Positions 48,642-56,572 of a stretch of DNA of 64,000 bases are shown here, piece after piece. The notes beneath the pieces are model-generated. The model had not been told where the DNA came from. It made no database searches and worked only from the letters and a program-made list of their open reading frames with translations. Source of the stretch: DASVBE01 sp963770375 (GTDB taxonomy: Bacteria; Actinomycetota; Actinomycetes; Streptosporangiales; Streptosporangiaceae); NCBI GenBank assembly GCA_963770375.1, contig CAVYPM010000025.1, forward strand, positions 124,001 to 188,000. Direction: 5' to 3'. Position 1 is the first letter of the stretch, and each line of letters begins with the position of its first letter. A program made the position numbers and the translations under genes.

Positions 48642-50438
48642 ATGGCCGCGGTCACCGCCGAGCAGGCCGCCAGGATCGCCGCGGCCGCGGCCACCGCCCC
48701 GGCCGGCCGCCCGGCGCGGCCCGGGTACGCCCGGCGGGCCGTGCTCACCGCGCTGCTGGCCGGCGTGCCGCTGGCCGGGCTGTACTGCGTGGCCGCGCAG
48801 TGGCCGCTGTGGGAGCCCGCCACGGCCGGCCTGGCCGCGGTCAACCTTCTGGTCACGGTGTCGTTCTTCGCCACCGGGGTGTTCGTGTCGGCCGAGCCCG
48901 GGCACCGGGTGACCGGCACCGTGCTGATCATCGCCGCCCTGCTGTGGCCCTTGAACTGGGTCAACGTGTGGATGGCGGGCCCCTGGCCGCTGGTCGCCGC
49001 GCTGGAGGGCCCGCTGGCCACGATCCTCGCGGTGTGGGCGCTGCTGCGCTATCCGGTGCACTGGCCGCGGCGGTGGCACGAGGCCGTGGTGACCGCCGTG
49101 CTGGCCACCCTCCAGCTCCTGGCCGCGCTGCCGGTGCTGACCTCCCGGCCGGAGTGGCATCCCGGGCAGCCGGCCAGCCTGACCTGGCTGGCCTGGTGGC
49201 CGGACCGCACCGCGGCCGCGGTCACCGAGCGGATCTACAGCTACAGCTGCGTGGTGGTGGCGATCGCCGCGACCATCGCGCTGATCACCCGGCTGGCCCG
49301 GCTGACCGGCCCGGACCGGCCGGTGTTCCGCCCGGTGCTGTTCGCCATCGCGGCGGCCGGCGGGCTGAGCATCGTCAGCAGCCTGACGCTGGTGATCTCG
49401 CTGCCGCACTCCACCGTGATCACCGTGGACGAGCTGGAGGGCCTGGCCCTGGCCAGCGTCCCGGTCGCGTTCCTGGCCGCCTCGGCGCGCAAGTGGCTGG
49501 CCCGGGAGCGGGTGCTGGCGCTGATCGCCAGCCTGGGCCCGGCCCCGACCCCGGGCCAGGTCCAGGACGTGCTGCGGACCGCGCTCGGCGACCCCACGCT
49601 GACCCTGCTCTACCAGGTGCCCGGCGTGTCCGGCGGCCTGGTGGACACCGGCGGCGTGCCCACCGCCCCGATCGCGCCGGCCGGCGGAGCGGTGATCCCG
49701 GCTCCCGGCGGCGTGGTCCTGCTGACCGGCGAGCCGCTGCTGGCCCGCTACCCGGAGCTGGTCCGCGCCGCGGCCAGCGTGGCCGGCCTGGCCCTGCAGA
49801 ACACCAGCCTGCAGGCCGCCATCAGCGCGCAGATCTACCTGGTCGGCCAGTCGGCCGGCCGGCTCGACGCCGCGGTCGGCGCCGAGCGGCGGCGGATCCG
49901 CACCGCGGTCAGCGAGCTGTGCGACGCGGAGCTGGCGGTCATCGCGGGGCGGCTGGCCGAGCTGGTCCAGGCCGGCGAGGAGGCCGCCGGGCCCGCCCGC
50001 GGCGCCCAGGACCTGCTCGCCGGGGTGGTGCACGAACTGGCCTGCCTGGCCGACGGCACCGGGCCGCCCGAGCTGGCCCGGCTCGGCCTGGCCGCCGCGC
50101 TGACCAGCGCCGCCGCCCGGCTGAGCCCGCGGATCACGGTCCGCGCCGATCCCGGCCCGCTGCCGTCCGGCGTGGCCGCCGCGGCCTGGTTCGCCGCCTG
50201 CGAGCTGATGACGAACGCGGTCAAGCACGGCGGCGGCTGCGCGATCGAGGTCACCGCCTGCCGGGCGGACGGCGGGCTGCTGGTCGAGGTGCGCGACGAC
50301 GGGCCGGGCGGGGCCGATCCGGCCGGGTCCGGGTTGCGCGGGCTGGCCGAGCGGGCGGTCAGCCTGTCCGGCTCGCTGGTGGTCTCGAGCGTTCCGGAGG
50401 CCGGCACCCGCGCGACGGTGCGGCTGCCCCTGCGCTGA
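48642..50438 (+). CDS. NarL-class sensor kinase-like protein B: ATP-binding domain intact, His replaced
   Basis: The 598-residue protein is a paralogue of the kinase-like protein at 46311: several N-terminal membrane segments, then a GAF-like domain beginning VQDVLRTALGDPTLTLLYQV (about 305). Its ATPase domain has all boxes: N-box CELMTNAVKHGGG (Asn525), G1 RDDGPGGAD and G2 GSGLRGLAERA. The dimerisation helix, however, reads ERRRIRTAVSELCDAELAVI where the phospho-acceptor His should be; Ser424 takes its place. It could therefore phosphorylate a partner but not itself. The partner is most likely protein A. The ATG has GAGGGGA 6 nt upstream. Confidence 0.87.
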   Translation: MAAVTAEQAARIAAAAATAPAGRPARPGYARRAVLTALLAGVPLAGLYCVAAQWPLWEPATAGLAAVNLLVTVSFFATGVFVSAEPGHRVTGTVLIIAALLWPLNWVNVWMAGPWPLVAALEGPLATILAVWALLRYPVHWPRRWHEAVVTAVLATLQLLAALPVLTSRPEWHPGQPASLTWLAWWPDRTAAAVTERIYSYSCVVVAIAATIALITRLARLTGPDRPVFRPVLFAIAAAGGLSIVSSLTLVISLPHSTVITVDELEGLALASVPVAFLAASARKWLARERVLALIASLGPAPTPGQVQDVLRTALGDPTLTLLYQVPGVSGGLVDTGGVPTAPIAPAGGAVIPAPGGVVLLTGEPLLARYPELVRAAASVAGLALQNTSLQAAISAQIYLVGQSAGRLDAAVGAERRRIRTAVSELCDAELAVIAGRLAELVQAGEEAAGPARGAQDLLAGVVHELACLADGTGPPELARLGLAAALTSAAARLSPRITVRADPGPLPSGVAAAAWFAACELMTNAVKHGGGCAIEVTACRADGGLLVEVRDDGPGGADPAGSGLRGLAERAVSLSGSLVVSSVPEAGTRATVRLPLR

Positions 50439-50641
50439 CGGGAACTGCGCTGACGGGCCGCGCCGTTTCCCGGCCCGGCCGTGGGCTGATGGGCTGACCT
50501 GGGTTGCGCCGTTTCCGGCCAATGATCGGGTGAGTGGCCCGCGCCACAGATATGCGTAACTCCTCTTCTATCGCCCACTCTCGTGCAACGATGCCCCAGG
50601 CAACGGCACCGGCATCGCGCCCCGGCGGAGGGAGCACGGCA

Positions 50642-51076
50642 GTGGCAGCACAGGTTCCGGTAGGCGGCATCCACCACCTCCGGCTCACCGTCACCGACCT
50701 GGCCCGGAGCCGGGCGTTCTACACCGGGCTGCTCGGCTTCGAGGTCATCGCCGAGTCGCCGCCCGATGACGACCCGTCCGCCGCCGAGGTGTTCAAGGTT
50801 CTGTTCGGCGGCATCGTGATGAGCCGCGGCGACCTGATCATGGGGCTGCGGCCGGTGGCGCCGGCCGGCGACCAGTTCAGCGAGGACCGGTCGGGCCTTG
50901 ATCACCTCAGCTTCAGCGTTCCGTCCCACGCCGATCTGGTCGCGGCGGCTGCGCTGTTCGACGAGCACGGCGTGCCGCGCGGGGAGATCACCCCGCTGCC
51001 GTCGTTCGGCATCTCGGTGCTCCCCTTCCGGGACCCGGACAACCTCGGGCTGGAGCTGACCGCACCGCTGTCCTGA
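50642..51076 (+). CDS. VOC (glyoxalase/bleomycin resistance) family protein
   Basis: The 144-residue protein has the paired beta-alpha-beta modules of the vicinal oxygen chelate fold: IHHLRLTVTDLARSRAFYTG with metal-type His at the start, GLDHLSFSVPSHADLVAAAA in the second half and FRDPDNLGLELTAP with a C-terminal Glu ligand. It may be a metal-dependent isomerase, dioxygenase or resistance protein; the substrate is unknown. GTG 50642 has GGAGGGAG 8 nt upstream, so longer upstream starts are less likely. Confidence 0.85.
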   Translation: MAAQVPVGGIHHLRLTVTDLARSRAFYTGLLGFEVIAESPPDDDPSAAEVFKVLFGGIVMSRGDLIMGLRPVAPAGDQFSEDRSGLDHLSFSVPSHADLVAAAALFDEHGVPRGEITPLPSFGISVLPFRDPDNLGLELTAPLS

Positions 51077-51163
51077 CTGTCCGGGCTTGTCCTGACGCAA
51101 GCCCGCCGTGCTGTCCGGGACTGGGGCTGCCCGGCCGGCCACGGCTGACGAACGGAGGAAGCA

Positions 51164-51883
51164 ATGCAGCGCCCGGCCGCGCGGTTCATCTCCACGCTGG
51201 CAATGGTCATGGCCGCCGCGCTCGGCGCCGTGTCCTGCGGATCACCGAACCGCGCGGGACTGGCCGCGCAGGGCCAGCCGCAGTCGCCGGGATCCAGTCC
51301 CCGGCCCGGCAGCAGCTCTCCCGCTGACCCACCCGCGTCCTCGCCCGCGCCGACGGGGCCGTCGGGGTCCGCCAGCCCGCCCGCATCGCACCGGGGCGGG
51401 CCGCACGGGCGGACCGTGGCGAAGCGCCACCGCGGCCCCTGCGCGGGCCTGTCCTGGCAGAAGGTCACGGCCAGCAAGCCGCGGGTCATGCCGGTGCCGC
51501 CGGTGCCGCTGGCCATGTCGATCCGGCTGGGCACGCACCCCAGCTGCCGGTACGACCGGCTGGTCATCCACTTCACCGGCCGGGTGCCCGGCTACGAGGT
51601 CAGGTACGTGTCCGCCAAGGCGGCCGGCCCGGCCGCGCGCCGCCTGGCCCACCGCGGCGACCGGTTCCTGCTGATCACCCTGCACCCGGCGCAGGCGCAC
51701 GACCACCGCGGAAGGCAGATGATCAAGCCGTTCGCGCGGACCGCGCCGTACCCGCTGCTGCGCGGGTACGCCGTGGTCAGCGACTTCGAGGGCGCCCTGA
51801 TCATGGTCGCGGTCGTGCACAGGACCCGGCCGTTCCGGGTCGGCATCCTGCACGAGCGGCTGTACGTCGACGTGCACCGCTGA
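51164..51883 (+). CDS. AMIN-like domain lipoprotein
   Basis: The 239-residue protein has a signal peptide with a probable lipobox (GAVSC, Cys about 25), a 45-residue Pro/Ser/Gly linker and a C-terminal domain with YDRLVIHFTGRVPGYEVRYV, similar to the AMIN-like domain of actinobacterial lipoproteins. It probably sits on the outer face of the membrane and may bind cell-wall polymers. GGAGG precedes the ATG. It is convergent with the second LLM gene, 9 nt away. Confidence 0.7.
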   Translation: MQRPAARFISTLAMVMAAALGAVSCGSPNRAGLAAQGQPQSPGSSPRPGSSSPADPPASSPAPTGPSGSASPPASHRGGPHGRTVAKRHRGPCAGLSWQKVTASKPRVMPVPPVPLAMSIRLGTHPSCRYDRLVIHFTGRVPGYEVRYVSAKAAGPAARRLAHRGDRFLLITLHPAQAHDHRGRQMIKPFARTAPYPLLRGYAVVSDFEGALIMVAVVHRTRPFRVGILHERLYVDVHR

Positions 51884-51892
51884 GCGCGCGGG

Positions 51893-52777
51893 TCAGGTCT
51901 GCAGCGGCATCAGCTCGCGGGCCAGTCCCTCGGCGAACGCGGCCGCGTCCTGGGCCGGCGTGCCCGGGCGGACCACGAACTTGCTCAGGCCGGCGGCCAC
52001 GAACTGCTCGATCTTGCGGCGGGCGTCGTCCCAGCCGGACGCCACGATGCTCGCCGGGTCGGCACCGGGGCGCCGCCTGGCCACCGCCGCGGCCAGCTCG
52101 TCCGGGATGCTGCCGTCGGTCACCGCCAGGCTGATGCCGAAGTGCTCGGGATCGATCTCGCGGCCCGCGCCGGCGGCGGCCGCCTGGATCGCCACCCGGG
52201 CCTCGCCGGCGTCGGCCGGGCTCAGGAAGCTGCCCAGCCACCCGTCGCCCAGCCGCCCCACGCGGCGCAGCCCGGCCGGGGCGCTGCCGCCCAGCCACAG
52301 GTCCAGCGGCTTGACCGGGAGCGGCCCCACGCTGGCGTCCCGCACGGTGAAGAACCGGCCCTCGAAGGTCACCGACGGCTGGGTGAGCAGCGCCCGGACC
52401 AGGGCCAGCGACTCGTCGAACACCGCGGCGCGCTGGCCGTCCGGCACCGGGAACAGGTCCCGCTCGGCCGGGCGGGCCGGGCGAAGGCCGAACACCGGCA
52501 GGACCCGGGCGGGCGCCAGCCCGGCCAGCGTGGCCAGCTGCTTGGCCACCAGAACCGGGTGACGGCCGGGCAGGACGGTCACGCCGGTGCCCACCTTGAG
52601 CTTGCTGGTGGTGGCCAGCGCCCACGTCATCCCGATGAACGGCTCGGCCAGCGGGCCGTACACCATCTCCGACAGCCACAGCGAGTCCACGCCGAGCCGC
52701 TCGAGCTGCGCGGTGACGGCGGTCAGCCCGTCGGGGCCGGCCGCGCCGCCCAGCCCCATCCCGATCCGGATCTTCAC
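51893..52777 (-). CDS. LLM class F420-dependent oxidoreductase
   Basis: The 294-residue protein is another luciferase-like oxidoreductase: IRIGMGLGGAAGPDGLTAVT, LERLGVDSLWLSEMVYGPLA, KLKVGTGVTVLPGRHPVLVA and PVKPLDLWLGGSAPAGLRRV. The pattern is typical of the TIGR03854-like F420 group; this subfamily assignment is from memory. The GTG start (52777) follows the MocR gene on the same strand with a gap of about 65 nt to the open frame's end, or about 125 nt to its natural stop. Confidence 0.87.
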   Translation of the reverse strand: MKIRIGMGLGGAAGPDGLTAVTAQLERLGVDSLWLSEMVYGPLAEPFIGMTWALATTSKLKVGTGVTVLPGRHPVLVAKQLATLAGLAPARVLPVFGLRPARPAERDLFPVPDGQRAAVFDESLALVRALLTQPSVTFEGRFFTVRDASVGPLPVKPLDLWLGGSAPAGLRRVGRLGDGWLGSFLSPADAGEARVAIQAAAAGAGREIDPEHFGISLAVTDGSIPDELAAAVARRRPGADPASIVASGWDDARRKIEQFVAAGLSKFVVRPGTPAQDAAAFAEGLARELMPLQT

Positions 52778-52843
52778 GTTTCCATCCGATCACGCCGCCT
52801 GCCTCCAGGCGAGGCCGGCCAGCGCCATGGGTGCCGATCCTGA

Positions 52844-54352
52844 CTAAGGATTACGGTTGGCCGCCCGCGGGCCGCCCCGCCCAGGCCGGCCGCCGCCTCC
52901 GGCGTCAGGGGAGCACGTCGCACAGGGTGTCCAGCGCCCCGGCGAACGCGTGCTCGGGCGGGGTCCCGTAGCCGACGACCAGCGCGCCGGGCGGCTGGTC
53001 GTCCTGGCTCCCGGGTGGCTGGCCGTCTGGTCGTCCTGGCCGCCGGGCTGCCGGAACCAGCCGAGCCCGCGGAGGGTCAGCCCGGCCCTGGCCGCCCGGC
53101 TGACCACCGCCGCCTCGTCCGCTTCCCGCAGGCCGCCGCCCAGCTCGGCGAGCACGTGCAGGCCGGCCGCGATGCCGGTGACCCGGACGCCGGGGTGCCG
53201 CTGCGCCAGGATCTCGGTCAGCCGGTCGCGGCGCCGCCGGTAGCGCAGCCGGGACCTTCTGATGTGGCGGTCGTACTGCCCGGAATCGATGAACTCGGCC
53301 AGCGTGAGCTGCTCGAAGATCCCGGTGTACCCGTCGGCCAGCACCTTGGCCTCTATCACCGCACTGGTCAGCCGGGGCGGGACGGCCAGCCAGGCCAGGC
53401 CCAGCGCCGGGGCCAGGCTCTTGCTCGCCGTCCCCGCGTACGCGACCAGGCCGGGCGCCAGGCCCTGCAGCGCGCCCAGCGGCCGCCGGTCGTAGCGGAA
53501 CTCGCCGTCGTAGTCGTCCTCGATGACCAGGCCGCCGTGGTCCCTGGCCCACTGCAGCACGGCGGCCCGGCGCCGCGCGGCCAGCGGCACGCCCAGCGGG
53601 AACTGGTGCGCCGGGGTCAGCAGCACGCCCCCGGCTCCGGTGCCAGCCAGCTGGCTGACCCTGGCCCCGCTGCCGTCGACGCCGAGCACCGGGGTGGCCA
53701 GCCCGGCCGCGATGATCGCGTTCCGGTGCTCCCGCAGCCCGTACCCCTCGATGGCCAGGCCCTGGGCGCCCTGATCCCGCAGCACGGTCGCCAGCAGGGT
53801 GATGGCCTGCGCGAAGCCGGAGCAGATCACGATGTTCTCCGGGGCGGCGCGGACGCCGCGGACCCGGGCCAGGTAGTGGGCCAGCGTCCGGCGCAGCGCG
53901 GGCAGCCCGGCCGGATCCGGGTAGCCCAGGGTGGCGCTCGGCGCGGCGGTCAGCGCCTTGCGGGCGGCGGCCAGCCAGGCGGCGCGCGGGAACGCCGAGA
54001 GGTCCGGCACCCCCGGCGACAGGTCGTAGCTGCGGTTCCTGGCTGGCCGGTACGGCCGCGGTTCCAGGGCCCGGCCCGGCGGCGGGCCCGCGGATGTGGC
54101 CACCCGGGTGCCCGCGCCCTGCCGGGCGGTCAGCCAGCCCTCGGCGACCAGCTGCCCGTAGGCGTCGGCCACCGTGTTGCGGGCCAGCGAGAGCTCGGCC
54201 GCCAGCGCCCGGGACGAGGGGAGCAGCGTGCCCGGCACGAGCCGCCCGCTGCGGACGGCCTCGCGCAGCGCGTCCTCGAGCCCGGCCCGGCGGCGCGTGC
54301 CGCGCAGTTCCAGCAGCAGATCGGGCCCGGGATTGGCCCATGTTTCCGACAC
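52844..54352 (-). CDS. MocR-type transcriptional regulator (GntR-wHTH + aminotransferase fold), C-terminus frameshifted
   Basis: The 502-residue reading has an N-terminal GntR winged helix (LEDALREAVRSGRLVPGTLL, LARNTVADAYGQLVAEGWLT) and a fold-type I aminotransferase domain with YPDPAGLPALRRTLAHYLAR, VIEDDYDGEFRYDRRP and the PLP-binding Lys in AGTASKSLAPALGLAWLA. It should regulate a neighbour, probably the divergent AhpD-like gene, in response to PLP or an amino compound. From about 53010 the last residues are out of frame. The natural end, GALVVGYGTPPEHAFAGALD, lies in another frame and stops at 52905. The join is in a repeat-like GGQDDQ-coding region. Confidence 0.82.
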   Translation of the reverse strand: MSETWANPGPDLLLELRGTRRRAGLEDALREAVRSGRLVPGTLLPSSRALAAELSLARNTVADAYGQLVAEGWLTARQGAGTRVATSAGPPPGRALEPRPYRPARNRSYDLSPGVPDLSAFPRAAWLAAARKALTAAPSATLGYPDPAGLPALRRTLAHYLARVRGVRAAPENIVICSGFAQAITLLATVLRDQGAQGLAIEGYGLREHRNAIIAAGLATPVLGVDGSGARVSQLAGTGAGGVLLTPAHQFPLGVPLAARRRAAVLQWARDHGGLVIEDDYDGEFRYDRRPLGALQGLAPGLVAYAGTASKSLAPALGLAWLAVPPRLTSAVIEAKVLADGYTGIFEQLTLAEFIDSGQYDRHIRRSRLRYRRRRDRLTEILAQRHPGVRVTGIAAGLHVLAELGGGLREADEAAVVSRAARAGLTLRGLGWFRQPGGQDDQTASHPGARTTSRPARWSSATGPRPSTRSPGRWTPCATCSPDAGGGGRPGRGGPRAANRNP

Positions 54353-54386
54353 AGAACTGGACCATACTCCTGGGCTAATCCTGGCT

Positions 54387-54392
54387 TAGCGT
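54387..54392 (+). promoter_or_regulatory. -10 box, AhpD-like gene
   Basis: TAGCGT lies 6 nt before ATG 54399. The short GAAGGT between them could be a weak ribosome-binding site, but a leaderless start is as likely. The 46-bp gap to the divergent mocR start would hold its operator. Confidence 0.4.
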
Positions 54393-54398
54393 GAAGGT

Positions 54399-54854
54399 AT
54401 GACGATCACCGCAGACAACGCCCCCCGGATGGACCTCAAGAGCCTGGCCCCGCGCGTCTACCGGGCGATGCTGGCCCTCGACGCGGCCGCCGGCGAGGGC
54501 CTCGAGCCGCCGCTCAAGGAACTCGTCCGGATCCGCGCCTCGCAGCTCAACGGCTGCGTCTACTGCATCGACATGCACAGCACCGACGCCCGCAAGGGCG
54601 GCGAGAGCGAGCAGCGGATCTACGCCCTGCCCGCCTGGCGGGAGGCGCCGTACTACACGGCCAGGGAGCGGGCCGCGTTCGCCCTCACCGACGCCGTCAC
54701 GCTGCTCAGCGAGACCCACGTTCCCCGCGACGTCTACGACGAGGCGGCGGCCCAGTTCACCGAGCCGGAACTGGCCCAGCTGATCAGCCTGATCCTCACG
54801 ATCAACGCCTGGAACCGGATCGCCGTCACCACCCGCCTGGAGCCCGGCACCTGA
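54399..54854 (+). CDS. Carboxymuconolactone decarboxylase / AhpD-like alkylhydroperoxidase family protein
   Basis: The 151-residue protein has the AhpD core helix with two redox cysteines and a His (LNGCVYCIDMHSTDARKGGE, C-x2-C-x3-H), and downstream LISLILTINAWNRIAVTTRL. It probably reduces peroxides or is a structural relative of carboxymuconolactone decarboxylase. It is transcribed divergently from a MocR regulator, a pairing common in Actinobacteria. Confidence 0.92.
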   Translation: MTITADNAPRMDLKSLAPRVYRAMLALDAAAGEGLEPPLKELVRIRASQLNGCVYCIDMHSTDARKGGESEQRIYALPAWREAPYYTARERAAFALTDAVTLLSETHVPRDVYDEAAAQFTEPELAQLISLILTINAWNRIAVTTRLEPGT

Positions 54855-54943
54855 CCCAGCCGCCCCGCCAGCTCCAAACCAATCCGATCGATGCGCTGTC
54901 GGTGGCTGGCTTGATCATGGGCTTGCTGGAAAGGAGCTCTTCC

Positions 54944-55285
54944 ATGGCTGACGCTGCGGCACTGGCCGCTACCTACTTCCGGGCCTGGCAGGACCGGGAC
55001 TTCGAGCTGTACCGGTCCGTGCTGGCCGAGGACGTGACGTTCGACGGCCCGATGGGCCAGGCCCGCACTGCGGACGAGTGCGTCCAGGGCATCAAGGGCC
55101 TGTCGCAGATCGTCACCGGCATCGTGATCCGCCGCGTGTTCGTGGACGGCGACGACGTGACCACGTGGTTCGAGCTGCACACCTCGGCCACCAGCGAGCC
55201 GTTGCTGGTGGCCAACTGGTGCCACGTCCGCGACGGCAAGATCGCCACCATCCGCGTCACCTTCGACCCCCGCCCCCTCGGCTAG
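54944..55285 (+). CDS. SnoaL/NTF2-like family protein
   Basis: The 113-residue protein has the NTF2-like cone fold pattern: AATYFRAWQDRDFELYRSVL, EDVTFDGPMGQARTADECVQ, then strands VTTWFELHTSA and VANWCHVRDGKIATIRVTFD. Such proteins bind small hydrophobic ligands or act as isomerases/cyclases. ATG 54944 has AAGGAG 8 nt upstream and is preferred over ATG 54902. An inverted repeat follows immediately. Confidence 0.85.
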   Translation: MADAAALAATYFRAWQDRDFELYRSVLAEDVTFDGPMGQARTADECVQGIKGLSQIVTGIVIRRVFVDGDDVTTWFELHTSATSEPLLVANWCHVRDGKIATIRVTFDPRPLG

Positions 55286-55292
55286 CCCTGCC

Positions 55293-55347
55293 TCATGATC
55301 GCGGAGTTTCCCTGGCCAGGAACACCGGAAAACCTCCGCGATCATGA
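55293..55347. repeat. Long inverted repeat, element 1
   Basis: Perfect 14-bp arms, TCATGATCGCGGAG (55293-55306) and CTCCGCGATCATGA (55334-55347), enclose 27 nt with TTTCCCTGGCCAGGAA. A related element with 15-bp arms lies at 56471-56526. It probably acts as a terminator or REP-like element after the SnoaL-like gene. Confidence 0.8.
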
Positions 55348-55481
55348 AGGGCGCTCGCCAGCCCGACCCCGGCCACCACGATCGTCGTGCCCGCGCCCCG
55401 GGTGGTCATCCCGCCTACGGCGGGCCCGGCCAGCCGCTTCGCTGAGGTCGCAGAGGTGGCCGGGCCCATCCGCCCGGTGAG

Positions 55482-56156
55482 TCAGCCCACGGTCGGGACA
55501 GTCGCGAGATACCAGCTGACCGTCAGGGCACCAGCCGCCAGGCAGGCGGCCAGCGCCACCGCCACCGCCCCGGCGACAGCCCGCGCGGCCGGTGCCCGTG
55601 CCGCGTCACGGCGGACCTGCCACGCCAGCAGCCCGGCCATCAGGCCCGCGCCGGCCAGCGTCTCGAGCTTGTGACCTGCGGCGAAGCCTTCACCGAGCAG
55701 CACTCCGGGAACACCGCCCGCCGCGATCTGAGCCAGCAGGGGCGGCCCGGAGCGCACCCACCCCGCCGCGAGCCCGGTCAGCGGGCCGATCAGCAGCGCG
55801 ACCGGTACCCAGAAGCCGGCCGTGCTGCTGGAGACCGGATAGCCGTGCAGGGCCGCCACGCCGTAGTACCCGGTGGCCAGGCCCACCATGCAGGCCAGCC
55901 CCCGGGCCGTGGCGCTGGCGATGCCCGCAGCCGTCAGCGCGACCAGGAACGAGACGAGTACCCAGGGACCGCCCGACGTAGACGCCGGGATGACCTGGGA
56001 GGGAAACCATTGGGTGACGGCCCCGACCGCCAGGCCGATGACCAGGGCGGCAATGACGCCCAGGGCCACCCGCACGGCCTGGCCGGCCTTCAGCGGTGCA
56101 GCAGCAACCCTCAGCGGGCCTTCAGAGGTCGGCGCCGTAGATGCCTCAATAAGCAC
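55482..56156 (-). CDS. DUF6518-like membrane protein
   Basis: The 224-residue protein has about seven hydrophobic segments (for example RVALGVIAALVIGLAVGAVT and GLACMVGLATGYYGVAALHG). The ATGYYGVAALHGYPVS and VALLIGPLTGLAAGWV elements are similar to the DUF6518 family of small membrane proteins. No function is known. GTG 56156 has GAGGGG 6 nt upstream. Confidence 0.55.
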   Translation of the reverse strand: MLIEASTAPTSEGPLRVAAAPLKAGQAVRVALGVIAALVIGLAVGAVTQWFPSQVIPASTSGGPWVLVSFLVALTAAGIASATARGLACMVGLATGYYGVAALHGYPVSSSTAGFWVPVALLIGPLTGLAAGWVRSGPPLLAQIAAGGVPGVLLGEGFAAGHKLETLAGAGLMAGLLAWQVRRDAARAPAARAVAGAVAVALAACLAAGALTVSWYLATVPTVG

Positions 56157-56572
56157 GTTCTGCCCCTCATGTCGGTGGTGCCCGCCACCGGGGCGGCCTG
56201 GACGGCGTCCAGCGCGCTGCGCCATCCCGGGACTGCCGCCCGGCCGCGCAGCACATCGGTAAGTATGGGCAGCGGCTCAGCCCTCGGTAAGGGGAGCTAG
56301 GCCTACTTTTACGGCATATCGCCTATTCCGGATTCCAGGGGTTACATGCCACATCCGAGATACCTGACCAGGCCAGCCCGCGCTGCGCCGGCGGATCATC
56401 GGGCGGACCGCGGCTCTGGCCGGCGGGCATGGGGACCCGGCTGGCCTAGCGTGATCCACCGGGCCCAGTTCCATGATCACGGAGGATTTACCACCGCCGG
56501 CGGTGCGAAAGCCTCCGTGATCATGGCGGGCGGCGGCCGGGGCGTGCCATATGCTGCGCCCGGAGGTCGCTG
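56157..56572. other. 416-bp divergent intergenic region
   Basis: This region separates the DUF6518-like gene (minus) and the Hsp90-like ATPase gene (plus). It contains inverted-repeat element 2 (56471-56526), whose loop includes the inner palindrome CACCGCCGGCGGTG, and a GGAGGT ribosome-binding site before GTG 56573. I see no convincing small gene in the rest. Confidence 0.5.
56471..56526. repeat. Long inverted repeat, element 2
   Basis: Perfect 15-bp arms, CCATGATCACGGAGG (56471-56485) and CCTCCGTGATCATGG (56512-56526), enclose a 26-nt loop. The arm consensus (CATGATC-x-CGGAG) is shared with element 1 at 55293, with a different loop. It lies about 45 nt upstream of the ATPase gene. Confidence 0.8.

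Noticed and set aside
48501..50522. 673-codon minus-strand reading opposite kinase-like gene B
   Set aside because: It is Gly/Arg/Gln-rich with no motifs, while the plus strand has clear kinase boxes.
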